DNA of 64,000 nucleotides from the NCBI GenBank assembly GCA_963691705.1, contig OY829541.1:39511661-39575660 (forward strand), read 5' to 3'. Made by a program: the position numbers and the translations under genes. The notes under the pieces were generated by a model. That model made no database searches, had not been told where the DNA came from, and worked only from the letters and a program-made list of their open reading frames with translations. Below are positions 11,612 through 22,038 of the stretch, piece by piece (position 1 is the stretch's first letter; every line of letters starts with the position of its first letter). The stretch is from Viola odorata (taxonomy: Eukaryota; Streptophyta; Magnoliopsida; Malpighiales; Violaceae).

Positions 11612-12368
11612 ATTCTAGGGAAAATGAGGTATAGGAATTTCTAACGTTTGGGCTCTCAAACATTAGTCCCTGATGTATTATGACGCATCAACCTTTAGTC
11701 CTTACCGTTACAATTTCTGTCTGAAACCCAAATGGTGCATTAAACAATAATTTTTTATTAAAATATTATTAAAAATTATAGAAAATTCAAAAAATTAAGA
11801 AAAAAATTGGATATTGATTTTTTTCTGATAATATTCTTGTCATAACTTTAAAAAATTTAAGAAAATAGGAGAAAGTAAACAATTATAAAGATATTAAATT
11901 ATTGTTTTTTTATGTTTTATATATTTTTTGAATTTATTTAAAAAATGGAGTTTTGATAATTTATTTAATTATTAATAAATATTTTCAAAAAACTTCAATC
12001 TCTAATGTTTTGAAGTTTCCATAACTTTTGCATTCTTTATATATTTTTACGAATTCTTTAATTTATATTTTCTTGTAATTGTTTGAATCTTTATAATTTT
12101 TTACTTATATTTTTCTTAATTTTTTAATTATTAAATATTATTATCAGAAAAAAATTAGTCTTCATTTTTCTTATTTTTTATTTTTTAATAATATTTAAAC
12201 AAAAATTTATTTTGTAATCCACTATTAGGGTTTTGAGTTTTGGACTAAAATTCTAAAGAAAAAGACTAAAGTTTAATTTATTCTGATATATCAGGGATTA
12301 AAATTTAGGTGTTAAAACATCAAACATGTGGAAGTGTCTAAGCGGACACTATAATATTTTTCTAGAAT
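11612..12368. mobile_element. Long-inverted-repeat element, copy A
   Basis: The left arm (ATTCTAGGGAAAATG, then AGTCCCTGATGTATTATGA) is mirrored by the right arm (AATATATCAGGGATT-like text, ending TTTTTCTAGAAT). The arms are long (well over 150 bp) and imperfect, around an AT-rich core that is itself nearly self-complementary. No coding capacity. A related copy lies at 40001-40823 and a truncated one at 31370-31640. A target-site duplication could not be fixed. It could be a MULE-type MITE or a foldback element. Confidence 0.55.
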
Positions 12369-12803
12369 TATTATTTACCACACCCATGCCTTACTTATAC
12401 TCCCTCTGTCCATAAATAATGGACGCGAGGGAGTGAATCACAGGTTTTAAGAAACCTAACTATGTTGTCAGCTGGTGGGTCGGTCCTTGTCTGTGGGCTC
12501 CACCAAGCCAACGGTAATATTTGCGCTTCTTCTTCCTCCGTTTCTTGTTTTCGTCTCAAACTCTCTCTTTCATTCATTTTCCTCTCAAAATTTCCTTCAT
12601 TTTCTAACCCTAACGCGCCCAAATTTAGAGCCCAAATTTTGAGATTGAAATTTTGAATTAATCCGAAAATGAAATTGCTTCCCTCCTTTTCCAGTTTCAT
12701 TTATTTATTTGAATTCCCGTTTGGAATTCAAATTACAGTATATTCCTCTTCATTCATACCCCACCGAATTCATAGTCTCAAAACTATTCCCACTATTTTG
12801 GCG

Positions 12804-14387
12804 ATGACTTCTTCAAGTTTTGTCGTCAATGAGTTCACAGACACTCATCGTTCTGGTTTGTTGATGGAACCTTCATCTCCTTCAAGCGAATGGGTAGGGA
12901 TTGAAGAGATACCAGAGGACGAGACAGAGTTTTTAGCACCCCAAAATCAAGAAATTAGCAACCACGAAGAAGTGCAAGAACATGTGGATGCGTTAGACTT
13001 AAACTAGAGGCCTCGGCAAGGTAAAATCTTCATTTTCAATTTTTGTCTAATTCCCAAATGGTAGTGAAGTATGTTCAATGACATTGAATTTTCATTTGTA
13101 TGGTCAGAGAAGGGGAAAGAATTGACTACAATAGAACGCCTGGATGTATTACAATTGTTGTTGGCAAAAAGTAACAATGGGGTGTTGAAGAGAGGAGCAA
13201 CGAAGGATGTTGCTGTCCATTTTGGGGTTGACATTTGAACAATTCAAAGGATCTGGAAGTGTGCAAAGGATTCTGGAAACAACTGTGCTGATAAATTCAA
13301 AGTGAAAAATTGTGGAAGGAAACGAGTTGAGTTTGATTTGGAACATATACGAAATCTTCCTTTGAGGCAGAGGACAACACTAAGGTCACTTGCTTTCCAA
13401 CTTGGTGTTTCGAAATCATTTCTGCATTTGAAGTTGAAGGAAAGGGTCATCAGGCGCCACTCGAATGCCATCAAACCCACGTTGATTGCAGACAATCAAG
13501 TTTCTAGAATGAATCACTGTATTGACAATTTGGAGGCATCATCGTTACATCGTGATCCAACATTCAAACGGATAGACAATACAGTGCACATTGACGAGAA
13601 GTAGTTCTACTTAACCAAGAAGACTCAGACATATTACTTGTTGCATGACGAACCTGATCCTGTAAGAACTATTAAATCCTCTCATTTCATACCTAAGGTT
13701 ATATTTTTAGTTGCTGTAGCGAGGCCAAGGTTTGACTCAGATGGATTATGCACGTTGGATTGAAAGATTGGGGTTTTCCCCTTAGTTCAATCAGTTGTTG
13801 CTTTGAGATCGAGTCAGAACAAGCCTCGCGGAACAATTGAGATCAAACCTATTGCTAATATAACAAGGGATTTAGTTACATCATTTATGATTTCTAAAGT
13901 ATTATCTGCGATAACATCAAAGTGGCCAAGGGAAAGTATTAACGATGTCATTTATATTCAACAGGACAATGCCAAGAGTCATATTCACACTAACGATGTT
14001 GAATTTTTAAATGCAGTGCATGGTAGTGGATTGAGTGTTTCACTTGTTTGTCAACCCCCTAATTCTCCTGATCTCAATGTCTTGGATCTTGGCTTCTTTA
14101 GAGCAATACAGTCATTACAAAGCAAGGATTGCGTAAAATCCATTGTGCAATTGATTGGTGCTGTTGAGTAGGCATTTCAAGATTTTGAAGAAAAGAAGTG
14201 CAACTTTGTGTGGTTAACATTGCAGGCATGTATGATTGAGATTCTCAAATGTAATGGGTCCAATAATTACAAGATACCATACTTTAATAAGGATCGAATG
14301 CACAAACAAAGGGTTGTACCCATTTCATTAAGTTTGTCTCGAGAAATTGTGGCCAATGCAGTTGATCAACTATCTACTTCATTTTGA
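12804..14387 (+). pseudogene. Plant mariner-like transposase (DD39D)
   Basis: Exon 1 (12804 to about 13019) is acidic (MTSSSFVVNEF, IEEIPEDETEF) and is joined through an intron to exon 2 near 13110 (KGKELTTIERLDVL). The DNA-binding region reads VKNCGRKRVEFDLEH and RTTLRSLAFQLGVSKSF. The catalytic triad is readable: D in VHIDEK (about 13590), D in IQQDNAKSH (about 13965), and the third D in LNVLDLGFF, 39 residues after the second. This is the plant DD39D signature. The C-terminal part ends at the TGA 14385-14387. Stops interrupt it after GVDI, after HIDEK (expected Trp), after LCTLD and after GAVE. The fold was conserved before decay and no residue of the triad is lost. Confidence 0.88.
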
Positions 14388-14683
14388 TCATGTGTGGATT
14401 TGAAGAACTTGGATTGATCATGTGTGGATTTGAAGAATGTAGGGATGCTGTGAAGGAAACTTTGGATTTGAAGAACTTGGATTGATCATGTGTGGATTTT
14501 GTAATGTAGATAGGATGTTGTAAAGAAACATCCAATCCTCTGTTCTAAAGATTTCAGATGATCGGATGTTTTTTAGTTCAATTAGTTACTTGGTTAATCT
14601 TGCCAATGTGTGGATTGGATGATATTTTGAATCTCTATGATGCTTTGTAAATTTTTTGACAATCCAGAAATGATATCAGTAGT

Positions 14684-14720
14684 TGTTAAACATAGTTTTG
14701 ATAAAACAATAGCCGGCCTA

Positions 14721-14751
<31 letters not shown>

Positions 14752-15929
14752 TGAATAGGCAAATAAAAATTCTAACACAAAGAGTAAGGATTAGAGTGCG
14801 GAAATAGAAAGTAAAAACACAAGGATATATAGTGGTTCCAATTCCTCAATGAATTGTACTCCACTACCTAAGAGTCCTCCTCTTAGGATTTTGAACAACG
14901 AACACTTCGTTATTTACCTTGAGTTTTTACAGGTTCAACTCAAACCTTACACCTTGGTTTTTGCTAAGGGCTCAACCAATAAACCTCAACTTGGTTTTTC
15001 CTAAAGGCTCAACCAATAAACCTTTCACTTTGGTTTTTGCTAAGGGCTCAACCAACAAACCTCACAATGTGATTTTTCCGGGCTCAATCACAGCCTATCA
15101 CAATCAAGATTACTTGACAAGAGAAATGTTAAGTGGCAACACAAATTGGTGTACAAATAAACTATATATGATTCAATAATCAACACCAATAAATGAACAA
15201 GAATACCTCAAAAGAAAGCTTAAAACTTACTTGAAAAACTGACGCAAGAATGAGTGAAATCGGATGAGTGAAGCTTGCGTTATGAAAATTTGAATTTGTA
15301 AGCTTTGCAAAAATTCATATTTTGGCTTTGAAAGAGTAAGAGAGCTTTCTTGTGTTTATGATTATGTTCTTGTGTTTCTTGTTATGTTCTAACTCATCTA
15401 GGATGAGTATTTATAGAGTAGAAAGTGCAGAGGTTCGGACATGGGAGTATGGGTTTAAAACTAGCCGTTTTTAGTGGGAAAACTAGCTGTTGGAGTCTAT
15501 CTCCTGGACGGGGCGGTATGCCGCCAGACACCAACGAGCTGGGGCGGTATGCCGCTAGCTTCGCTTCGGAATTAAATCAATTCGCCGATTCTGGCGGCAT
15601 GCCGCCAGACACAGACCATTCCTGACGGTATGCCACCAGGAACAAAATGTCCCATAACTCGAAATATAAAAAACGTTTTTGCGTAAAACCTTTTTGAAAA
15701 CTTTCCTTGAGGTATCTTGAACATAAATCAAGTGCTAATTAGAATCATACTTACATGATTAAAGCCCTAATGTACACTTGATCTTCTAGCTTGCGATATC
15801 TTGATTTGTTGCCTCTTATCCGTTCCATCGCAAACTACACACACTTTAACTTCAAATTGCATTAGTATAGTTAATTAGTTTGTGTGTCTAAAATCATCAA
15901 AACAAGAGTAATTTGCCCTTGGGCTAACA
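14684..15929. mobile_element. LTR-like insertion (possible solo LTR) within MLE 2
   Basis: The segment starts TGTTAAACATAGTTTTGAT and ends GGGCTAACA, giving a TGTTA/TAACA inverted pair as in LTRs. The word TAGAGGGG...TGAATAGG near its left end is widespread in plant LTR-type repeats. It interrupts MLE 2 downstream of the transposase. No good 5-bp target duplication is seen (GTAGT left, AGTTT right). A TTGACAAT word occurs on both sides (14657, 15933), so the exact borders are uncertain. No coding capacity is supported. Confidence 0.45.
14723..14751. repeat. Homopolymer run of 29 G
   Basis: An uninterrupted G tract inside the LTR-like insertion. Related repeats usually carry a much shorter run (about 6-8 G, from general knowledge). 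The true length may be inflated by replication slippage or by sequencing or assembly. Confidence 0.9.
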
Positions 15930-15962
15930 AGTTTGACAATTGTTTCTTTGCTTCTTATTTAA

Positions 15963-16187
15963 TTTATGTAATTTAGTCCAGTTTTCAGGCCACCTGTGTA
16001 CTGAATTTGGCAATTCAGTCTAGTTTTCAGGCAATTCAATCCAGTTTTCAGGCCACTTATGTACTGAATTTTCCAATTCAGTCAAGTTTTCAGGCCACCT
16101 ATGTACTGAATTTGCCAATTCAGTCCAGTTTTCAGGCAATTCAGTCCAGTTTTTAGACCACCTGTGTACTGAATTTGGCAATCGACT
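15963..16187. repeat. Short tandem array in MLE 2
   Basis: Units built from CCAGTTTTCAGGCCACCT, GTGTACTGAATTTGG and CAATTCAGT recur about five times with variation, some lacking the middle block. Unit length is roughly 25-60 bp. No coding meaning is seen. Confidence 0.75.
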
Positions 16188-16239
16188 CTCAAAACATACA
16201 ATTGTAAAAAAGTGCAGGATAAAATAACTCGAATGAATT

Positions 16240-16445
16240 TTTATTCAACCAAAACAGAGCACAAAGCTCCCAACATTACATAGATTCTTTATCTGCAGTT
16301 CATACAATTTCACCCTAAAATAAAGCACAAAGCTCTCATGCCAATTTTACAAGTGGTAAGCCTAATCAAAACAGAGCACAAAGCTCCCATGTCAATTTTA
16401 CAAGTGCTAAGCCTAATCAAAATAGAGCACAGTTGCTCCCAAAAA
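16240..16445. repeat. Approximately 51-bp tandem repeats in MLE 2
   Basis: Three to four units begin AGAGCACAAAGCTCCCA and continue into CAATTTTACAAGTGCTAAGC. The last unit is truncated near 16440. Confidence 0.75.
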
Positions 16446-16749
16446 AAAACTTCAAACTAAACAGTCTAAAAATAAATAAATTAGAAGAGTCAATGCAGGA
16501 CAGGATAATTTTCTGAAGAGATTCCCGAAAAATCTGAACAGATTCTCAATCAGTTACAACCTTCACCTCTTCGCATAGCGTCTCACGACACAACTGCTGT
16601 GGAAGCAATCTGATCTAGGCGACTGTTGATAGGGTAATGCTTATCCTACTTTGTTGAATAACCGTGGACGGATGCAGACTTGAATTATCCAATCAATGCG
16701 CCTATTCAAAAGCTGTAACAGCACAACTTCCTATCTTCCCCCCACTCTC

Positions 16750-16756
16750 TATATAA
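16750..16756 (+). promoter_or_regulatory. TATA box for the second unit in MLE 2
   Basis: TATATAA lies in CTCTATATAAGAAAGG context, about 85 bp upstream of an ATG at 16841. An AATAAAATG poly-A-like signal lies near 17259. Together they outline a compact transcription unit. Confidence 0.5.
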
Positions 16757-16840
16757 GAAAGGACCATTAACCCTAACCAAGCCACACAACCAAAGCATTA
16801 GACCTCTTAATCCTTACTCTGCAGCCTAATTCCACCAACA

Positions 16841-17203
16841 ATGAACACTAACTAAGCCACTCACATCCTGAACATTGCAGAAGGTGTAACCACTCATCTC
16901 CACGAAGACTTCAATGATTTCCATACCAAACTCCTTCAGACAGAGCAGGACATCAACCGCTTGAAGACTCTCTATCGCAGGCTCAAGGAGATCAGGGTTG
17001 CTGCAGATTATGAAAATGACGGTCCAGATCCTGAAGAAGTCACCCTGACCACCAGCGAGGCCCTTATGTCATTGGGCAAAGCAATCACCAGGATGGAGAC
17101 CAAGATGGAGTTTCTGAACATTTGCATCAACAACTCCAATGCAGCACATAGGTCCATGAATAAATTTGGCAACAAAATCACTACAATCCCAAAAACCAAT
17201 TAA
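16841..17203 (+). pseudogene. Small helical protein gene within MLE 2 (one nonsense codon)
   Basis: Reading from 16841 gives 120 codons ending at TAA 17201-17203, with a single in-frame TAA at codon 5 (after MNTN). The rest is open and looks coding: HEDFNDFHTKLLQTEQDINR, then LKTLYRRLKEIRVA, a short acidic loop (DGPDPEE), and a second amphipathic helix (SEALMSLGKAITRMETKMEF). A methionine further in (16961 region) would give an 80-residue product. It is charged, probably helical or coiled-coil, with no signal peptide or membrane segment. I do not recognise the family. Its own TATA box and poly-A-like signal suggest an independent gene rather than part of the transposase. It could be a captured host gene or an accessory gene of the element. 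Confidence 0.5.
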
Positions 17204-18081
17204 CAGTAGTTATGTATTGCATTTCCAGTATGTTATGCTATCATTTTTTTTGTCAATAATAAAATGCTTTCCTTTTTATTCCTAAATGCTTAATCTTTAA
17301 CAATTTTCTTAAATTTTAAACCCACGTACGCAGAGAAATTGAAACAGAACAGATGAAGAAAGTAAAAAATGAAGCAGAACAGATGAAGAAATTAAAAAAC
17401 AAAACCATACAGATGGAGAAATTAAAAAACAAAACCATAATCAACAATACCCAACACTAAATAATTACACCCAAAACCTACATCATTTTCACAAACCATC
17501 TGGCAACATAAATCCAGATTCAAACCGAGAAACGAAGTATACAAAAAAAAATTATAAATCCCAAGATCCCATTAGAAAAAAGACAATACAACCTGATGTC
17601 GAAGCCTTTCACTCTCTTCGATATAGGAAAGACATTGCGGGGCATATCCATGCTTCTAAGGTCCTTTGCGATACCCAAAACCCTAACTTTCGACGGTATC
17701 TTCTCATGACGAAGGATAAGCGAAGAAACGATACTTCCTGTTTGCCCAACCGAATCGCTTCTATCATGTTTAAACCTTGGAGATTTTTTTTAAAATTTTT
17801 GCTTGAATTATTTTGAATTCAAAAGAGGATCAGAGCGTTTGAAGAGAGAAGGAGAGGATGGAGAAGAAAGTGTCAGAGGCGACTGAATCGTTCTGATTCA
17901 TGTCTCCAACCAAAAAGTAAAAATGGCCATCTATTTCCACTTTCCTCCATTTTACCCATGTGTGACGCGTTGTTCGACCAGAAAACGACTGGTCGTTTGA
18001 GGGTAATTTTGACAAAACACAAACAAAGTGGACACAAATGTCAATGACATCAATTAAAAAAGGACACGGTTTTTGGGCTAA
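17204..18081. other. 3' subterminal region of MLE 2
   Basis: It contains short direct repeats near 17340-17440 (ACAGATGAAGAAATTAAAAA variants, three times). From about 17600 a GC-richer stretch resembles the leader of a plant gene in minus orientation. No supported coding sequence; it ends at the inverted terminal repeat. Confidence 0.4.
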
Positions 18082-18211
18082 AACGTCCATTATTTATGGA
18101 CAAAGTGAGTATCAACCAAAATTTTCAATCTTTGTGGGTCCACTACCCCCTCATTCTTACACGTAGTTCCATTATTGTCCTTACACCAAGAAATTTACTA
18201 CATCAAAATAT

Positions 18212-18585
18212 GGGGAAATAGTTTTTATCACCCCTGAACTATCGTCGAAAATCAAAAACCTCCCCTGAACTTCATTTTTTGAAATTCGCCCCCCTGGACT
18301 ATTGTTTTCGGGCAAAAAGCCCCTTCTGTCCATAATTAAATCAATTTTTTTGTGAATTCTTGGAATTTTTTACAATGTTTCTTGATTTTTAGGTTAATTA
18401 CATTTTTTCATGAATTTTAATTTTTTTAAAGATTTTTTACAATTTTTTTAAAATTATAAAAATGTGCATTGAAGGGGTTTTTTGCCCAAAAACAATAGTC
18501 CAGGGGGGCGAATTTTAAAAAATGAAGTTCAGGGGAGGTTTTTGATTTTTGACGATAGTTCAGGGGTGGTAAAAACTATTTCCCC
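18212..18585. mobile_element. MULE-type MITE with perfect 9-bp TSD
   Basis: A 374-bp element starting GGGGAAATAGTTTTTA and ending in the inverse, with arms of about 120 bp that pair almost perfectly. TCAAAATAT is repeated exactly on both sides (18203-18211, 18586-18594); nine bases is the Mutator hallmark. There is no coding capacity. The arms share the phrases CCCCTGAACT and CCCCTGGACTA with the termini of the Pack-MULE at 19470, suggesting related families. Confidence 0.85.
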
Positions 18586-19090
18586 TCAAAATATTAAGTG
18601 TAAGAGTGTGAGAAATGTGAGAATATCACCACACTTTTAAAAAAATTGCCCCCTCTTTTTTTCTTTCTTAGTTTATAAATTGTTGTTTTCTTTTATAATC
18701 CATTCTTCCAAAATATTTCAGACCTTACACTATACTGAGTGGTATTCTACAAAACTCCTATTAGTACGTACTTACACTTCGTCAGATGCAAACTGTAAAT
18801 TAAGATAAATTCAATCCTTCTTTATTTTGTAAGAAGTATAAATTATGAGTTTATTTATATGATCGATTCCCGTATAGACGTAAAAAAATAATTATTTAAT
18901 AAATATTTAATTATGGAATGTAAAGTTGGGTGATTATGTAATACTAGCATATTAAGTAGACAAAGATTTTTGTCCATTTTAATTCCATAATTACAATAAA
19001 TGTTGTAATACTTAAAAGGGGGGGAACAACCACACACAGCACAGGAAATTTTCCATTTAATATATATGGTTGGTGTCTGGTGGTGAAAAA

Positions 19091-19225
19091 ATGATCTCCA
19101 ATTCTAAAATGACAACAACCACCCCAATGCATAATGTCATAGGATTTCTAGTTTTTCTAATAGTTTTTCTTCTTGTTCATGACTGTACTGTCGTCGATGG
19201 GAAGATCCATTACCATAGCTTTGTG
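19091..19225 (+). pseudogene. Orphan duplicate of laccase exon 1
   Basis: This stretch and its upstream flank (from about 18957) are nearly identical to the first exon of the laccase pseudogene at 31801-31935. They share the start ATG, the run of threonines, the hydrophobic signal peptide (IGFLVFLIVFLLVHD), the KIHYHSFV end and the GTATGC splice donor. The similarity stops just after the donor (about 19230). No exon 2-7 sequence follows; a Pack-MULE begins 240 bp later. It is the remnant of a duplicated gene, not a gene. About four differences are seen by eye across the exon and leader. Confidence 0.9.
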
Positions 19226-20046
19226 GTATGCGTCTACTATTGTTGTTGATTAAAAAGAATAAAACATTTCAAAACTGCAAACTGACTCTCACCAAACCGT
19301 AATTTGCAAATTGAACCAAACTGAAGCATAATGAAATGGTTCAGTTTGGTTTGTAGATTCTTAGGCTCCTTTTGGCGTTCCACTTCTAGTTGGAAAAGTG
19401 TTGTGAGAAAAAGTATTGTGTGAAAATCACTTCTGAAAAAATCAGTATACTGTTTGGTAAATATTTATTGGGTCAATAGTATTTTGACCCCTGAACTTAG
19501 GCCAAAAACAGACTTCTCCCCTGGACTAAAAAAATTCAAATGAAGATCCCTGAACTAAAAGTCAATGGCATGCATGCCCTTATCGTCAGTCAAACTAACT
19601 TTCCGTTAGTTTTGACTGACTATGGCCAGTTGCTTGCAACCGGCAACCAAAATGAAAAAAAAAATTTAATATCATTTTCAACAAATTGAAACATTTAGGC
19701 CCCGTTTACTTCGCAGAATTCTCCCGAAAATTCTCCATTTTTCTGAAAACTGATGTGAAAAATGAAAATCGTGTTTACTTGGCCGTTTTTTCAGTTTGAA
19801 AACGAAAACGAAAATACTCTATTTGAAAAATGATGGAACAAATTTTGAAAACGCCTGAAAGTTGTTCTCTATTTTTCTAAATTTTTTTGCCTTCACTTTC
19901 TCAAACTGAAAACACGCGTTTTCAGTTTGAGTGATTAATGAATCTTTTTAAAACCCAATTTTGCCCTCATCTCCTCACGCTGCGTTCCTTCTTCTTCTCC
20001 ATCGCAACACGGTCTCGTGCTAGCAGTTGCCACCTCCGCCCTCCAC

Positions 20047-20214
20047 CCTCCACCCTTCGCGTCCCTCTCTCCGCCTAATCCCGCCTCCCCCTCTGCCGCA
20101 ACTCTGAGCTCCGACGACGTGGCGAAATCGCTTGTAGGCACCGCTGTTTACACAGTCAGCAACTCTAACAACGAGTTCGTCCTCATCTCCGACCCTGATG
20201 GAACCAAGTCCATT
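20047..20214 (+). pseudogene. TIC22: Captured fragment of a TIC22-like chloroplast import gene
   Basis: Translation gives PPPFASLSPP followed by SSDDVAKSLVGTAVYTVSNS and NNEFVLISDPDGTKSI. This matches my memory of the N-terminal region of plant TIC22 (an intermembrane-space component of the chloroplast import machinery), where the family continues as GLLCF. The match stops at KSI, after which the sequence becomes repetitive. Only about 56 residues are present, without the rest of the domain. The fragment lies inside the Harbinger-like element. It has no in-frame stop, and the open frame runs on to about 20280. Function is not expected. Confidence 0.75.
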
Positions 20215-20284
20215 GCAAGAAGAACAAAATCAGCCATAGGAGCTTCTGCAACCAAAAGTCGAACAAGTCGAACAAGTTGAACAA

Positions 20285-20375
20285 GAGGAGGAGGAGGAGG
20301 AGGAGGAGGAGGGAGGAGGAGGAGGAGGAGGAGGAGGAGGAGGAGGAAGAGGAGGAAGAAGAAGAAGAAGAAGAT
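20285..20375. repeat. GGA/GAA trinucleotide-rich microsatellite
   Basis: An interrupted (GGA)n tract shifting to GAA, directly after the TIC22 fragment. It produces artificial poly-Glu or poly-Arg readings and a poly-Leu/Pro reading on the other strand. Confidence 0.9.
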
Positions 20376-21639
20376 GAACGGAGGCATAGGAGGAAGAAGA
20401 TGAACAGTAACTTGTACCAAATTAATTATAATGGCACAATGGTAAATTTAGAACAAATAATTTTTTATGTCCATTTTCTACTTAATTCAATTGCTTGCAT
20501 TTTAGAACAAATTAATGATCAATCTGTTGTGAAATATTTAGTCTTTAATCTCTAGATTAATTACATGCTTTCAATTTCATAAATTGATTAATGGTTTGCT
20601 CCAATTTCATGTTTTGAATTAATTTGTCAAATTACTGTATTTTTGAAATTAAATCTTGTGTGTTGAGTAATTAGATTTTTGGTTCGAACGGGTGGATCGA
20701 CATTAATTTTACGAATATTTTGGTCGTCTCGGAATTTTGATAAACTACCTTGGTCGCCGGTGGCTCCGGCGACCCAAGGTCAGGGATGAGCAAAGCTGGT
20801 GGGCCTTTCGGGCCGAGGAAAGAAAGAAGGATGAGCAAAGGTGGTGGGCCTTTCGGGCCGAGGAAAGAAAGAAGGAAAAGGAAAATTTATTTAAAGCTAG
20901 ATTTCCAATCTAGTTAATCATAATAATATATTAGAATATATTTACATAATAATAATAATAATTATGTAATGAACAATAATAAATTAGAATAATCATAATA
21001 ATAAATTACAATAATAATAACAATAATATTTCCAATCTTAATAATCATAATAATAAATTATGGGCTCATCATAATAATCATTAGAATATCATCTGTTTTT
21101 ATATTTACATATTGAACAATAAGACTATTTTATACGTTTTTTATTTTCATGTAGAAACATGAATTACTATATTTATATGTAATAGAATATTAGTAGATTA
21201 ATGATCAATTTTAGATTTTTCAATTATAATAAGTGTCAATTTTTTCCTACAAATATATTTATTGGTTTGTTAATCTTTGCAAATAGAAGGAAATAATAAC
21301 ATGATTTTTTTAATGAGAAAATTCAAGTTGTTGGAACAAAATTGTTTTTGGTTTTGCAATAATTTGGAAAAGTGACGAAGTAAACAGGTTTTCCAGTTTT
21401 TAGATCAGGAAAAGTGACGAAGTAAACAGGTTTTCCAGTTTTTCAAAACAGGAAAAGTGACGAAGTAAACGCGATTTCCAGTTTGAAAATTCTATTTACA
21501 AATTTTAGAAAAACAGCAAATTTTTAAACTGAAAATTCTGCGAAGTAAACGGGCCTTAACTTTTTGATTGGGTTATTTCGAATCTCTCCCTCTCCTCCTC
21601 CTCCTTCTCATCCAACACAAACCCTAACTTTTCGATCAA

Positions 21640-21990
21640 TATCAGAATCGAGATCGACTGCAAGGATCGCTTCCCTGCTCTGAGAAATGATCTGAGCTGT
21701 ACCTTTTATGACGGAAGAACCAAGCTCATCGATTTTGAGACTAACGCTCCCCAACGATCCTTGCGCCACTTCGATTTCCTTCTTGAGACCGGACTGGAAC
21801 TCCTTCAGATCTCGACGATATGCATCGATGACGGATTCCAGTTTGGTAGAGAGGGTTTTCAATAGGCCACCGAGGCTCCAGCCGCCAGAAGTATACATGG
21901 GTGGATTTGGATCTGGCAAGTTTTGAGCTCGTGCGGATTTGGATTTGGATTCGGATTCTGTTTCAGATTTTGGAGAATCGGGTTCCTCTG
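21640..21990 (-). pseudogene. Captured N-terminal fragment of a plant BSD-domain protein gene
   Basis: On the minus strand the sequence reads EEPDSPKSETESES, then PMYTSGGWSLGGLLKTL, SVIDAYRRDLKEFQSGLKKE, IEVAQGSLGSV, and IDELGSSVIKGTAQIISQ. This acidic start followed by a G-W-x-x-G-G-L-x-K-T-L segment and a long helix is the N-terminal arrangement I recall for plant BSD-domain-containing proteins. The BSD domain itself, further C-terminal, is not present. The frame is open through the fragment. It lies opposite in direction to the other captured fragments of the Pack-MULE. The assignment rests on memory of the family and should be searched. Confidence 0.65.
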
Positions 21991-22038
21991 CGAACTTACT
22001 TATGATGAATGATTTTTATCGCCCCAGTCTTACTTGCT

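Larger units (their letters stand above)
12400..18109 (+). mobile_element. Mariner-like element 2 (5.7 kb, DD39D), complete ends, decayed
   Basis: The left end reads CTCCCTCTGTCCATAAATAA; the right end in reverse complement reads CTCACTTTGTCCATAAATAA. The match runs over about 26 bp with two or three differences. TA dinucleotides flank both sides (12398-12399, 18110-18111). The element holds a transposase pseudogene (12804-14387), an LTR-like insertion (14684-15929), short tandem-repeat arrays (14380-14520, 15963-16187, 16240-16445) and a separate small gene-like unit (16750-17275). It is larger than a typical mariner-like element even after removing the insertion (about 4.5 kb). It is inserted between the duplicated laccase upstream segment and the orphan laccase exon 1. 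Confidence 0.88.
19698..21555. mobile_element. PIF/Harbinger-like non-autonomous element nested in the Pack-MULE
   Basis: The left end GGCCCCGTTTACTTCGCAGA and the right end (reverse complement) GGCCCGTTTACTTCGCAGAA form a terminal inverted repeat of about 25 bp. TTA flanks both sides (19695-19697, 21556-21558), as expected for Harbinger/Tourist. The 1,858-bp interior contains a TIC22-like fragment, a GGA-rich repeat and AT-rich filler. Subterminal repeats occur near the right end (GTGACGAAGTAAACAGG, three times, 21370-21475). No transposase is present. Confidence 0.75.

Noticed and set aside
15963..16187. CRISPR-like alternation of constant and variable blocks
   Set aside because: The variable parts are also repeats, unit spacing is irregular, and the context is a plant transposon.
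20277..20420. Poly-Glu / poly-Arg and antisense poly-Leu/Pro reading frames
   Set aside because: They arise from the GGA/GAA microsatellite; no homology or gene structure.
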